From DASXUG01 sp036504995 (GTDB lineage Bacteria; Pseudomonadota; Gammaproteobacteria; Burkholderiales; Methylophilaceae): DNA of 64,000 bases. Each line of letters starts with the position of its first letter. The stretch's first letter is position 1. The translations under genes were made by a program, and so were the position numbers. The stretch spans positions 1 through 64,000 of the forward strand of contig DASXUG010000002.1 of the NCBI GenBank assembly GCA_036504995.1, in the 5' to 3' direction. The notes under the pieces are model-generated. The model was not told the origin of the DNA, ran no database searches, and worked only from the letters and a program-made list of their open reading frames with translations. Below are positions 25,813 through 34,475 of this stretch, one piece after another.

Positions 25813-26718
25813 ATGAATAAAATCTTAAAATCTCTATTCTTAATCGTCACAACATTTTCAGTGGTTGAGTCTGGCTCAGCCTCGGCAACTGAAAAATTAG
25901 AAACAACGCCCACCAAATACATAGAAGCCAATGGCGTTAAATTTTCATATCGTGCGATGGGACCAAAATCGGGTACTCCATTAGTGTTTTTGCAGCACTT
26001 TACAGGCACGATGGACTCTTGGGATCCAGCTGTTATTAATGAGTTAGCAAAAAATCGTCCTGTCGTTGTATTCAATAACAGGGGCGTCGGCGCTACCAAC
26101 GGTGTGGCAGCAGATAACATTGAACAAATGACAGCGGATGCTTATGCGTTTATTCAAGCATTAGGTTATAAGCAAGTAGATTTGCTTGGTTTTTCTATGG
26201 GTGGATTTATTGCTCAAGAGTTAGCTGCACAGCATCCTGATTTGGTACATAAGGTGATTCTTGCCGGGACAACTTATCAGGGTGGCGGCAACGACTTGAT
26301 GAAGGTGCTGGGTGAGGCATTCTCAAGAGCAAATGCGCCAGACCCCCGTGATTATTTATTTTTCAGCCAAACAGATGCGGGTAAAAAAGCAGGCAGTGAT
26401 TTTTTATCAAGGGTTTATGCAAGAACAAAAGACCGCGACCCTGAAAGTGGTAAAGCAATTGCGGATGCACATGGTAAGGCGCTCATCGTGTGGACTAGCA
26501 CCCCTGATCCAGAATACAAAACACTTAAAGCGATACATCAGCCAGTTTTAGTTGTGACTGGCAGCAATGACACGATGCTTAACACTGAAGGCTCCATCAC
26601 CATGTACAAACAGCTAACAAATGCTCAATTGGTGCTTTACCCTGACTCTAATCATGGGTCAATTTTCCAATACCACGAATCATTTGTTAACACGGCTAAT
26701 TACTTCCTAAGTCATTAA
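25813..26718 (+). CDS. Exported alpha/beta hydrolase
   Basis: A 301-residue alpha/beta hydrolase with AAAGGAG before its ATG and a signal peptide of about 26 residues (cleavage near SASA-TE), so it acts in the periplasm. Nucleophile S128 lies in LLGFSMGGFIAQ, acid D253 in VTGSNDTML and base H281 in DSNHGSIFQ. An oxyanion region HFTGTMDSWDP is also visible. The substrate is unknown; esters, lactones or peroxyacids are typical. It is the first gene of a TetR-controlled run with an MFS pump and a FabF homologue. Confidence 0.88.
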   Translation: MNKILKSLFLIVTTFSVVESGSASATEKLETTPTKYIEANGVKFSYRAMGPKSGTPLVFLQHFTGTMDSWDPAVINELAKNRPVVVFNNRGVGATNGVAADNIEQMTADAYAFIQALGYKQVDLLGFSMGGFIAQELAAQHPDLVHKVILAGTTYQGGGNDLMKVLGEAFSRANAPDPRDYLFFSQTDAGKKAGSDFLSRVYARTKDRDPESGKAIADAHGKALIVWTSTPDPEYKTLKAIHQPVLVVTGSNDTMLNTEGSITMYKQLTNAQLVLYPDSNHGSIFQYHESFVNTANYFLSH

Positions 26719-26725
26719 TCAAAGC

Positions 26726-26753
26726 TGGCCACATCTAACAAGGGTTGTGGCCA
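26726..26753 (+). repeat. Intercistronic hairpin between hydrolase and MFS genes
   Basis: TGGCCACA (26726-26733) and TGTGGCCA (26746-26753) form a perfect 8-bp stem with a 12-base loop, starting 7 bases after the hydrolase stop. Only a short ATTT follows, so it may attenuate or protect mRNA ends rather than terminate fully. Confidence 0.5.
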
Positions 26754-26783
26754 ATTTAGCTAACAATCGAATTGAGGTAAAGA

Positions 26784-28214
26784 ATGACATCAGTAGATTC
26801 TACATACGCCACTATAGGCAAAGTAGTGACAGACAAACTAACGACCAACCCATGGCGTGTGTTTGCGATTGCTTGCATTGCTATTTTTATGGTGTCATTG
26901 GATACCACTATTCTTTACGCAGGATTTGGCAATATTCTGCACAGCTTCCCAACCTCTACGGCCGCAGATTTGTCTTGGGCAATGAATGCTTATTCCATTG
27001 TTTACGCAGCCATGCTTATACCAGCTGGCGGCATAGCAGATAAATATGGTAGAAAAAAAATATTCATACTTGGTGTACTACTATTTGTTACAGCCTCGTT
27101 CGCATGTGGTGCTTCACCCAGTGTCTTCTGGCTGATTATTGCAAGGATTTTTCAATCGATTGGAGCATGTCTACTTTCACCTGCGGCATTAGCTATTGTG
27201 CTTGAAGCTTTCCCAAGAGAAAAGCGCATGATTGTAATGGGGGCATGGGGTGCAGTAGGTGCTTTGGCTGCGGCTCTAGGCCCTGGTGTGGGATCATTTA
27301 TCATTGATATTGGTGGATGGCAATGGGCATTTTTTATCAACATTCCAATAGGTTTGCTGTGCATTTGGCAAAGCTTTGCAACACTCCAAGAGTCCATTCA
27401 GCCAAGAGATAAAATGCGCCTAGACTGGCTTGGAATATTGCAATTAATGATAGGTGTTAGCGCAATATCATTCGGAATAGTTGAGTTAAATTCCGAGTAC
27501 TGGTCTAAAGCAGAACTGGTGGGCATTGTTCTGTTGGGGTTAAGCATACTGCTCAGCTATATCCCTTGGGCACGCACCAACGCAGAACCATTATTCGATT
27601 TAAATTTATTTAAGAACAAAACATTTTTATTTGCCAATGTTGCGGGATTTATATTCGGGATTGCCTTTGCCATTATGTTTTTTTCATTCTTTTTTTGGAT
27701 GAAAAATATTTGGCACCTCAGCCAATCATTAGCTGGTACTGCAATTATGCCGGGCCCTCTAACTGTGGTGCCTACAGCCATTCTGTCGGGGAAACTTGCT
27801 TCAAAAATTGGGCATCGACCATTACTCATCACAGGCACCATTACCTATGCATTAAGTGGCCTGTGGTTCATGCTAATACCTGATGCTAGCCCTGACTATG
27901 CAACAGAATGGTTACCAGGCTTGCTTTTGAGTGGCTTGTCGGTAGGCTTGGTATTGCCTTCGCTGTCTGCTGCTTCAGTGTTTGGTTTGCCTCAAAAAGA
28001 TTACGCCGTAGGTAGCGCGATTAATCATGCTGTACGTCAGGTAGGTACGGTCATTGGTGTTTCCTTCACTGTATTGTTATTAGCAAAGCCTGATTTACAG
28101 ATTAACGACTTTCATCGAGTGTATTTAATACACATTGCGTTAGCCTTAATCACTACATTGTTGTGCATCCCTATTAATACGCATCCAAAACAATTATCAG
28201 CTAATTCTAAATAA
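26784..28214 (+). CDS. MFS efflux transporter, DHA2 (EmrB/QacA-like) family
   Basis: A 476-residue inner-membrane drug:proton antiporter with about 14 hydrophobic segments. The motif GGIADKYGRKKIFILG is the loop 2-3 MFS signature, and LGPGVGSFIIDIGGWQWAFF is the antiporter motif C region plus the typical DHA2 continuation. It probably exports a small organic molecule, proton-driven. It lies 65 bp after the hydrolase gene and 24 bp before the fabF homologue, all under the presumed TetR operator. Confidence 0.92.
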   Translation: MTSVDSTYATIGKVVTDKLTTNPWRVFAIACIAIFMVSLDTTILYAGFGNILHSFPTSTAADLSWAMNAYSIVYAAMLIPAGGIADKYGRKKIFILGVLLFVTASFACGASPSVFWLIIARIFQSIGACLLSPAALAIVLEAFPREKRMIVMGAWGAVGALAAALGPGVGSFIIDIGGWQWAFFINIPIGLLCIWQSFATLQESIQPRDKMRLDWLGILQLMIGVSAISFGIVELNSEYWSKAELVGIVLLGLSILLSYIPWARTNAEPLFDLNLFKNKTFLFANVAGFIFGIAFAIMFFSFFFWMKNIWHLSQSLAGTAIMPGPLTVVPTAILSGKLASKIGHRPLLITGTITYALSGLWFMLIPDASPDYATEWLPGLLLSGLSVGLVLPSLSAASVFGLPQKDYAVGSAINHAVRQVGTVIGVSFTVLLLAKPDLQINDFHRVYLIHIALALITTLLCIPINTHPKQLSANSK

Positions 28215-28238
28215 AATATTTTAAAAAAGGTCGTTAGT

Positions 28239-29510
28239 ATGAAAAGAATTGTAGTCACTGGTATGGGCGTTGTAAGTCCACTCGGAACAAGCGTTTCATT
28301 AGCTTGGAAACATTTACTTGAAGGAAGGTCTGGGGTTACTTATCTTCCCGATACGCTAGCTGCGGGTAGCCCAGTAACTATTGCAGGCTGGGTGAAATCT
28401 AGTGAAGAAGATCCCGTCTTTGGTTTGAATTTATTGCAACATATCACCGCTAAAGAACTGCGAAGAATAGATAGGTTTATTCAATTTGCATTAATAGCCG
28501 CTCAAGAGGCCATCAGCCAAGCAGGCTGGCAGCCTAGAAATGACGCCGAAAGCGAACGTACTGCTACCATTATTGCCTCGGGGATCGGTGGCTTCCCAGC
28601 GATAGCCAGTGCTGTCCGTAAGGGTGAACTAGAGGGCGTTGAGAGACTGTCTCCTTTTACTATTCCCTCGTTTCTGGTTAATCTAGCCGCAGGTCAAGTG
28701 GCACTTAAACATCAATTCAAAGGGCCGCTTGGCGCGCCCGTTACCGCCTGTGCAGCAGGCGTGCAAGCGATTGGCGACGCGGCAAGGCTAATTCATGCAG
28801 ATGAAGCGGATATTGTGATTTGTGGTGGTGCAGAAGCTTGTATAGATAAAGTGAGTCTTGGAGGATTCGCTGCAGCCAAGGCGCTCAGTACAAATTACTC
28901 AGGTTCGCCTGAGTTAGCTTCCAGACCTTTTGATACTGACCGTGACGGATTTGTGATGGGAGAAGGAGCTGGCATATTGGTGATTGAATCCTATGAGCAT
29001 GCGATTGCCAGAGGTGCTACACCGTTAGCTGAGCTCGTTGGATATGGGACAACATCGGATGCCTACCACATTACGTCAAGTCCTGAGGATGGCTCGGGGG
29101 CAGCCAGAGCAATGTTGATAGCATTGAAGCAAGCGGGATTAAATCCAAATGCGATTGATCATATCAACGCACATGCAACCTCTACACCAGTTGGGGATGC
29201 AGCAGAGTTAGCGGCAATCAAACACGTTTTTGGGGCTAACAATATCCAGCCAGCCATCAGTGCAACAAAATCATCAACGGGACATTTACTGGGCGCTGCT
29301 GGCGGCCTTGAAGCTATTTTCACAATCAAAGCGATCAATGAACAATGCTGCCCTCCCACTATCAATTTGGTACAAACAGATGAGCGTGCAAGTGGGCTCA
29401 CTATTGTGGGTAAGCAACCAATAGATCAGAATATTGAATATGCACTATCTAACGGGTTCGGTTTTGGGGGAGTCAATGCTTCGATAATTTTTAAAAAATT
29501 TCATAGTTGA
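28239..29510 (+). CDS. fabF: 3-oxoacyl-ACP synthase II (extra FabF)
   Basis: A 423-residue condensing enzyme with the whole KAS II active site: nucleophile C171 in VTACAAGVQ, H312 in NAHATSTPVGD, K344 in ATKSSTGH and H349. It elongates acyl-ACP with malonyl-ACP. The setting is unusual, because it is not beside acpP/fabG/fabD but third in a TetR-controlled cassette with a hydrolase and an efflux pump. It could modify a lipid product or be a tolerant replacement for the housekeeping FabF under inhibitor stress. Both readings are inference. Confidence 0.92.
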   Translation: MKRIVVTGMGVVSPLGTSVSLAWKHLLEGRSGVTYLPDTLAAGSPVTIAGWVKSSEEDPVFGLNLLQHITAKELRRIDRFIQFALIAAQEAISQAGWQPRNDAESERTATIIASGIGGFPAIASAVRKGELEGVERLSPFTIPSFLVNLAAGQVALKHQFKGPLGAPVTACAAGVQAIGDAARLIHADEADIVICGGAEACIDKVSLGGFAAAKALSTNYSGSPELASRPFDTDRDGFVMGEGAGILVIESYEHAIARGATPLAELVGYGTTSDAYHITSSPEDGSGAARAMLIALKQAGLNPNAIDHINAHATSTPVGDAAELAAIKHVFGANNIQPAISATKSSTGHLLGAAGGLEAIFTIKAINEQCCPPTINLVQTDERASGLTIVGKQPIDQNIEYALSNGFGFGGVNASIIFKKFHS

Positions 29511-29592
29511 GGCTATCAGCAGCGAGTGAATTGTTTGTTAAGGCTACCAACACTCTTGAAGACACTAAAACGAAATACCAGAATACTTACTT

Positions 29593-30057
29593 TCAACTTT
29601 GTCTTTTAACTCTGTAATACATATATAGCACCACACAGGCATTTACCAAAAATACCGTCACTTTTAACCATGAAAACTTTGTAAATAACTCATACATCTC
29701 TAACGGCATATAAAAGCCACCTGACAAAACTGCAATCCACTGTGCCCAGCGTAAGTTAAACCACAAACCATAGGCTTCAAATAATCGTAAGCCTGCATAT
29801 ACTAAAGCAAGCATAGTAAACAACCAAAGTTGAGGGTTGGTCACATGGCTAGCCAGCGCTAAGAAAACATGCGGATAATGTTTAGCTGGGTTGAGATGCA
29901 AGTGAGCAATAAGTATGGTTGCTACCAATTGCACATTCTTATGCAACAAGGTTAACAAGCCAAAACCAGCCATTAATACTAAAGCCCCTTTTAGCGCCTC
30001 AAAAACTGCAATTAACCGATCTAAATTATTTGTTAGTTTGCTTATACTCAATCTCAT
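29593..30057 (-). CDS. DUF2127 family membrane protein
   Basis: A 154-residue protein with four hydrophobic segments. The phrases FEALKGALVLMAGFGLL, YAGLRLFEAYGLW and LRWAQWIAVLSGGFYMPLE match DUF2127 proteins, whose function is unknown. It converges on fabF and is followed upstream by another small membrane-anchored gene in the same direction (30115-30447), with a 57-bp gap. Confidence 0.78.
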   Translation of the reverse strand: MRLSISKLTNNLDRLIAVFEALKGALVLMAGFGLLTLLHKNVQLVATILIAHLHLNPAKHYPHVFLALASHVTNPQLWLFTMLALVYAGLRLFEAYGLWFNLRWAQWIAVLSGGFYMPLEMYELFTKFSWLKVTVFLVNACVVLYMYYRVKRQS

Positions 30058-30114
30058 CAGTTACTGGTTATCCAAGTCGATCCTATAAAATATTGACAGT
30101 AATTTATTCACGAT

Positions 30115-30447
30115 TTAGATACCTTTTTTTGAATTTCTCTCTAATAAATTGGCTAGTGCTTTGCTAGATTTCCCATCATCTTTAATAGTCGCCGCACGGT
30201 TAATCCAGCACGTTTTCATGCGCTCAAAATTTCCAGATTGATTTTCATGCTTGCATTTTGGCAACACTAAAGCCATGACTGTTTTTTCTTCAAGAGTCCA
30301 TGTTGACGGATCACCAGTGTGAGATGTAACTAGCGGATACTGGCTTTCTAAATTAGTTTGTTCAGCATAATGTCCAATTTGCACGAACAAATAAAATACT
30401 AAGCAAGCAACAACGATATACATGAAGATTGGTTGAATGGTTTTCAA
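30115..30447 (-). CDS. Small membrane-anchored protein of unknown function
   Basis: A 110-residue protein not recognised as any family. One N-terminal hydrophobic helix (about 6-24) is followed by a soluble, presumably periplasmic, part with two Cys (LPKCKHENQ and MKTCWINRA) that could form a disulfide. The C-terminus is basic. An AAGGAAAT site precedes the ATG, which supports translation. It is divergent from the secreted protein gene at 30612. Confidence 0.6.
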   Translation of the reverse strand: MKTIQPIFMYIVVACLVFYLFVQIGHYAEQTNLESQYPLVTSHTGDPSTWTLEEKTVMALVLPKCKHENQSGNFERMKTCWINRAATIKDDGKSSKALANLLERNSKKGI

Positions 30448-30611
30448 AGTTTATTTCCTTAAGTTTTACGTATTTTACTTGTTTAATAGGCCACTGATTA
30501 CATTTTAATCAAGCTTGATACTTACTGATACAAAGCAAAGATATTTGGACATATCTAAGAAACAGCCCACTGCTTAAATTGCAAACTCAGAGTTCAGAGC
30601 GATGTGCGATT

Positions 30612-31100
30612 ATGAAGAAAATACTGTTGGTTGCTTTAATTCCAATGCTGATTATTCCCAAAGCATATGCTGAAGTGACTCAAGATAGCTGTCTGACTGA
30701 CCTAGATCACAACCCTGAGTTAGCCACTATTCAAGACAAGGTTGCTTTGTCCTTTTCAGAAAATCAAACAAACGCCATGTTAGCAAACAAAAAAACACCT
30801 AATGACGAAGAAACTAAGGTCATTTTAAAGTGGGTACATCAACGTTCAGTCTGCTACACCCGTGAGAATGAAGCCAAAATGAATGAATACATGCCTCAAG
30901 AAATTAAGGCAATAAACACTGCAATACAAAATGACCTTGAAAGAAAATCTATTGATTTAGCTGATGGTAAATATAGCTATGGAGCGTTTGCAAAATGGCG
31001 TGCAGAGCGTTATGAAAAATACAAAGCAGAATATCAAGTAGTGACTGACAGTATCAATAAACGACGCGAGCAAAATAACAACTCTCCTATAGTTACTTAG
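30612..31100 (+). CDS. Secreted protein of unknown function
   Basis: A 162-residue protein beginning MKKILLVALIPMLIIPKAYA, a clear signal peptide cut before EVTQ. The open frame starts 11 codons earlier at TTG, but this ATG gives the correct signal peptide. The mature part is polar and helical, with two Cys (SCLTDLDHNP and RSVCYTRENE) and a region YGAFAKWRAERYEKYKAEYQ. No family recognised. Its two-Cys layout recalls the small protein encoded divergently at 30115, but no homology is claimed. Confidence 0.65.
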   Translation: MKKILLVALIPMLIIPKAYAEVTQDSCLTDLDHNPELATIQDKVALSFSENQTNAMLANKKTPNDEETKVILKWVHQRSVCYTRENEAKMNEYMPQEIKAINTAIQNDLERKSIDLADGKYSYGAFAKWRAERYEKYKAEYQVVTDSINKRREQNNNSPIVT

Positions 31101-31156
31101 AATTTAGGGTTACTTAAATTTAGACTATTTCTCAAGTATTCATTGGGTACTGATAT

Positions 31157-32590
31157 TTGAAATTTGAAAATCCACATATGATGGCAGAACGAAACTCTGA
31201 GGCTGAGACTCTGTTTTTTAAAGGCTTGGCTGCGATGCAATCGGGGGAGCCTTGTATAGCAGAGGCCTGTTTTTTAGAGGCCATAAGTATCAACCCTAGT
31301 TTCGCAGAAGCCTATTCAAATTTAGGTTTTTTATTAAGTGCGCGTGGCGCCTTAGCATTTGCTGAGGAGTGTTATCGACTCTCTATCATATTTGACCCAA
31401 TGAATGCAGTCACACATTTAAATATGGGCGTACTGCTGGACAAGCAAAAACAGTTTGATGCCGCTGAGCTATATTACAAAGAAGCTATCAAGCTGGATGG
31501 TAAATACGCAATTGCATGGTCGAACTTAGGGGTTTTATATGCTAGCACGTGGCGCGATGACGAAGCTGAACAATGCTATAGAACAGCGATTGCTATTGAT
31601 AAAGAATATGTGACAGCCAAATTCAATCTTAGTTATTTACTTTTGCGACAAGGTCGATTTGCAGAAGGCTGGCTTTGTCTAGAGTCTAGAAAATGGTACC
31701 AACTCCTAGAGGGTCAACCGCTAGATACTCCTCGGTGGAGAGGAGAATCGCTGGATGGTAAGCGGCTCTTAATCTGCTTCGAGGCAGGGTATGGCGATGT
31801 AATCCAGTTTTGCAGGTATGTGATGGACCTGAAAAAACAAGGGGTAATCTTTATCACACTGATTTGTCATCCCCCATTAGTGAAGCTGTTAACTTCACTT
31901 AAAGGTTTAGATGAGGTCATTGCTTTTGACCAAGATATATCAAAATTAAAGTGGGATTTCTGGACACCTCTGCTAAGTATTCCCTACCACCTTAAAACAC
32001 GTACCGAAAGCATCCCAGCAAAAATTCCATATTTATGTGCGCTCGAAGAGGATATGCAAAAATGGCGCACCCAAATACCTAAGCAAGGATTAAATATTGG
32101 TCTGGTATGGAAAGGAAACCCCTTATTTGAAAATGATGCTGAACGGTCACTCCCCTGCTTAAGTATACTAGAACCGCTATGGGATGTTTCAGACGTGAAT
32201 TTTATAAGCCTGCAAAAAGACATGAATGAGGAAGCCCAAGGCAACAAACTCAGCAAGCTTGCAATCACAAACTTAGGAGTACACTTAAAGGATTTTGCTG
32301 ATACTGCTGCTGTAATTCATCATCTTGATTTAGTGATCAGCGTTGACACATCCGTTGCTCACCTGACTGGGGCCCTTGGCAAACCATGTTGGGTGTTATT
32401 ACCTCACTACAAGCCAGACTGGCGTTGGTTGAAAGATAGAACAGACTCCCCGTGGTACCCCACAATGCGTCTATTTAGACAAGCTAGCAGAGGTAATTGG
32501 ACGGACACTATCCATGATGTGCGTGAAGCACTAAAATCATTGGCAATCGCATCCAGCAAATCCCTCGCGATCAAAGATATTAAATCTTAA
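31157..32590 (+). CDS. TPR-repeat protein with glycosyltransferase-like C-terminal domain
   Basis: A 477-residue cytoplasmic protein. Residues about 14-180 hold four to five tetratricopeptide repeats (for example AEAYSNLGFLLSARGALAFA and AIAWSNLGVLYAS). Residues about 200-465 look like a GT-B fold of the heptosyltransferase/GT9 kind, with CFEAGYGDVIQF, GLVWKGNP and VISVDTSVAHLTGALGKP. Similar TPR-GT proteins modify proteins or surface glycans. The start may be TTG 31157 or ATG 31178; neither has a strong ribosome site. A TAXI gene follows after 77 bp. Confidence 0.8.
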   Translation: MKFENPHMMAERNSEAETLFFKGLAAMQSGEPCIAEACFLEAISINPSFAEAYSNLGFLLSARGALAFAEECYRLSIIFDPMNAVTHLNMGVLLDKQKQFDAAELYYKEAIKLDGKYAIAWSNLGVLYASTWRDDEAEQCYRTAIAIDKEYVTAKFNLSYLLLRQGRFAEGWLCLESRKWYQLLEGQPLDTPRWRGESLDGKRLLICFEAGYGDVIQFCRYVMDLKKQGVIFITLICHPPLVKLLTSLKGLDEVIAFDQDISKLKWDFWTPLLSIPYHLKTRTESIPAKIPYLCALEEDMQKWRTQIPKQGLNIGLVWKGNPLFENDAERSLPCLSILEPLWDVSDVNFISLQKDMNEEAQGNKLSKLAITNLGVHLKDFADTAAVIHHLDLVISVDTSVAHLTGALGKPCWVLLPHYKPDWRWLKDRTDSPWYPTMRLFRQASRGNWTDTIHDVREALKSLAIASSKSLAIKDIKS

Positions 32591-32667
32591 ATATCATATC
32601 CAATCGTCAATGCGTATGATAGGCGTACTATTGAACTGACTAAACAAAAGTAAGTTGAGGGTTAGGC

Positions 32668-34017
32668 GTGAAAGATAAAATTTTTTCCACATTGAGTCGC
32701 ATTCAAAAAACTTATGATAACAATCTAGTACTGACTGTAAGCTTACTCGTACTCATTACTTTTGCATTGGGGCTAGCGGTATTCATGTTTTTTTTCGCAG
32801 CGACCCCGAATGTCATCACCATTACTGCTGGGCCTGTTGGCAGCAGCTACCAAACGAATGCCGAGAAATATAAGACAATACTCGCTAAAGAGGGAATTAA
32901 ATTAATTATTCTCCCATCAGAAGGCTCAGCTGAAAATCTAAGCAGACTAAAAGCACAAAAACCCAAAGTGGATGTTGGTTTCGTGCAGAGTGGCATGGCT
33001 CAAGAGGATGAAACAACAAGCAATAATCTGGCTTCTCTAGGCAGTATCAACTATCAGCCACTGATGATATTTTACAGTGGCGATCCAAAAACTCTGCTTT
33101 CTGAATTTAAGGGTCAAAAAATAGATATTGGTCAGGCAGGAAGCGGCACCCGTGCAATCGCACTAACCTTATTAAAAGCCAATGGAATAGAACCAGGAGG
33201 CGATACCACTTTAATTGACAGAACAGACCCGAGCCCAGCAATAGATCTAATCAACAATAAAATTGACGCATTATTTCTGATGGGTGACTCGGCACCAACA
33301 AGCCTTCTACGCCAACTATTACATACCCCCAATATCAATCTTTTCAATGTCACACAAGCCGATGGTTATGCGCGGCGTATTGATTATTTACATAAATTAA
33401 CGTTACCGAAAGGAGCTATAGATTTTGGCAAAAACATCCCCAGTGAAGATGTATCCCTAATTGGTCCTAGCGTTGAATTAGTCGCCAGAAAAGATTTACA
33501 CCCAGCGCTATCCGACGCATTACTTGATGCCGCAAGAGAAGTTCATAGTGCCCCTGGATTATATAGAAAACGTGGAGAATTTCCCGCTGTGATGGAGCAT
33601 GACTTGCCCATTAGTCCTGATGCAGCAAGGTTCTATACTACGGGTAAAAGTTTTTTATACCGTAACTTCCCGTTCTGGTTGGCAAGCCTAATTAATCGAG
33701 CTTTAGCTGTCATCGTTCCGATTGGATTGCTATTAATTCCAGGACTAAGAATACTACCTAGTATTTACCGTTGGCGAATTCAGTCTAGAATTTACCCTTG
33801 GTACAGAAATTTGCTTGAGATTGAGCGTGTAGCATTCAAAAACGCTGTAACTGAGAAAGAGCTGGATGAGCAACTAAGTAAACTTGATCATATTGAGTTA
33901 GCTGTCAACAAAATCAAAATCCCTCCCTCTTTTGGCGACCTTTTTTACGGACTGAGAGTACACATAAGCTTCGTGCGAGAACGTATCATTGTCATCAAAA
34001 ACTCTGGGGCAAATTGA
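32668..34017 (+). CDS. Membrane-anchored TAXI-family solute-binding protein
   Basis: A 449-residue protein starting at GTG 32668. Instead of a cleaved signal it has an N-terminal membrane segment (about 22-45) and then a TAXI-type TRAP solute-binding domain (TAGPVGSSYQTNAEKYK, VDVGFVQSGMA, IDIGQAGSGTRAIALTLL). A second hydrophobic segment near 335-355 leads to a C-terminal tail that would be cytoplasmic. TAXI proteins normally deliver ligands to a fused DctQM permease, but none is encoded nearby. This two-helix form may act in sensing or assembly rather than uptake. Confidence 0.85.
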   Translation: MKDKIFSTLSRIQKTYDNNLVLTVSLLVLITFALGLAVFMFFFAATPNVITITAGPVGSSYQTNAEKYKTILAKEGIKLIILPSEGSAENLSRLKAQKPKVDVGFVQSGMAQEDETTSNNLASLGSINYQPLMIFYSGDPKTLLSEFKGQKIDIGQAGSGTRAIALTLLKANGIEPGGDTTLIDRTDPSPAIDLINNKIDALFLMGDSAPTSLLRQLLHTPNINLFNVTQADGYARRIDYLHKLTLPKGAIDFGKNIPSEDVSLIGPSVELVARKDLHPALSDALLDAAREVHSAPGLYRKRGEFPAVMEHDLPISPDAARFYTTGKSFLYRNFPFWLASLINRALAVIVPIGLLLIPGLRILPSIYRWRIQSRIYPWYRNLLEIERVAFKNAVTEKELDEQLSKLDHIELAVNKIKIPPSFGDLFYGLRVHISFVRERIIVIKNSGAN

Positions 34018-34126
34018 CACATCCGCTGGCTTATTCTATAGGCCTGTCAGCACTATCCGTCTAAAACGAGTAAAACTCTGAAAGAGCTAGGTCTTATCGT
34101 TGTTATGGCCGTAGCTAAAGGGATTG

Positions 34127-34146
34127 AAAACTCGATACACTGAGTT
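34127..34146 (-). terminator. Weak candidate terminator after tRNA-Cys
   Basis: On the minus strand AACTC and GAGTT form a 5-bp stem with an 8-base loop ending in TTTT, 8 bases past the tRNA-Cys 3' end. The stem is short, so confidence is low. Confidence 0.3.
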
Positions 34147-34153
34147 AAGGTAC

Positions 34154-34227
34154 TGGAGGCGCGAACCAGAGTCGAACTGGTCTAAACGGCTTTGCAGGCC
34201 GCGGCATAACCGCTTTGCTATCGCGCC
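34154..34227 (-). tRNA. tRNA-Cys (anticodon GCA)
   Basis: A 74-nt cloverleaf can be folded. The acceptor GGCGCGA pairs with TCGCGCC. The anticodon stem GCGGC/GCCGT has loop CTGCAAA, giving anticodon GCA. The T arm ACCAG/CTGGT encloses TTCGACT. The 3' CCA is encoded. It follows tRNA-Gly, an order also seen as glyW-cysT downstream of pgsA in E. coli. Confidence 0.97.
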
Positions 34228-34249
34228 ATCTCCACAGGGTGGATAAAGT

Positions 34250-34290
34250 TAAAAAAGGGAAAGCAACTTCTGAATGCTTTCCCTTTTTTA
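34250..34290. terminator. Strong terminator-like hairpin between tRNA-Gly and tRNA-Cys
   Basis: A perfect 16-bp stem (34250-34265 with 34275-34290) has TAAAAAAGGGAAAGCA as one arm and a 9-base loop. Reading either strand, a G/C core is followed by six T. It lies between two tRNA genes on the same strand, which is unexpected if they share one transcript. Confidence 0.75.
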
Positions 34291-34295
34291 TAATG

Positions 34296-34371
34296 TGGAG
34301 CGGGAGACGAGTCTCGAACTCGCGACCTCAACCTTGGCAAGGTTGCGCTCTACCAACTGAGCTACTCCCGC
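34296..34371 (-). tRNA. tRNA-Gly (anticodon GCC)
   Basis: A 76-nt cloverleaf. The acceptor GCGGGAG pairs with CTCCCGC, and the D arm is GCTCAGTTGGTAGAGC. The anticodon stem CAACC/GGTTG has loop TTGCCAA, giving GCC. The T loop is TTCGAGT, and 3' CCA is encoded. A strong promoter lies 50 bases upstream. Confidence 0.97.
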
Positions 34372-34420
34372 ATTGTTTCTAACACATGAACGTTTTGTTA
34401 CGTGCGTTAAAGAAGCGTGC

Positions 34421-34448
34421 ATTATAAGGATTTTAAGCCATACGTCAA
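34421..34448 (-). promoter_or_regulatory. Strong sigma70 promoter for tRNA-Gly
   Basis: On the minus strand TTGACG and a consensus TATAAT are spaced 16 bp apart, followed by the GC-rich discriminator GCACGC. That pattern is typical of stable-RNA promoters under growth control. It lies between pgsA and tRNA-Gly, so the tRNA has its own start. Confidence 0.75.
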
Positions 34449-34475
34449 CACCCAAATGCGCATCTTTTTTATAAT

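Noticed and set aside
34018..34153. A further tRNA or small RNA between the TAXI gene and tRNA-Cys
   Set aside because: No cloverleaf or strong stem was found; only a 5-bp hairpin next to tRNA-Cys.
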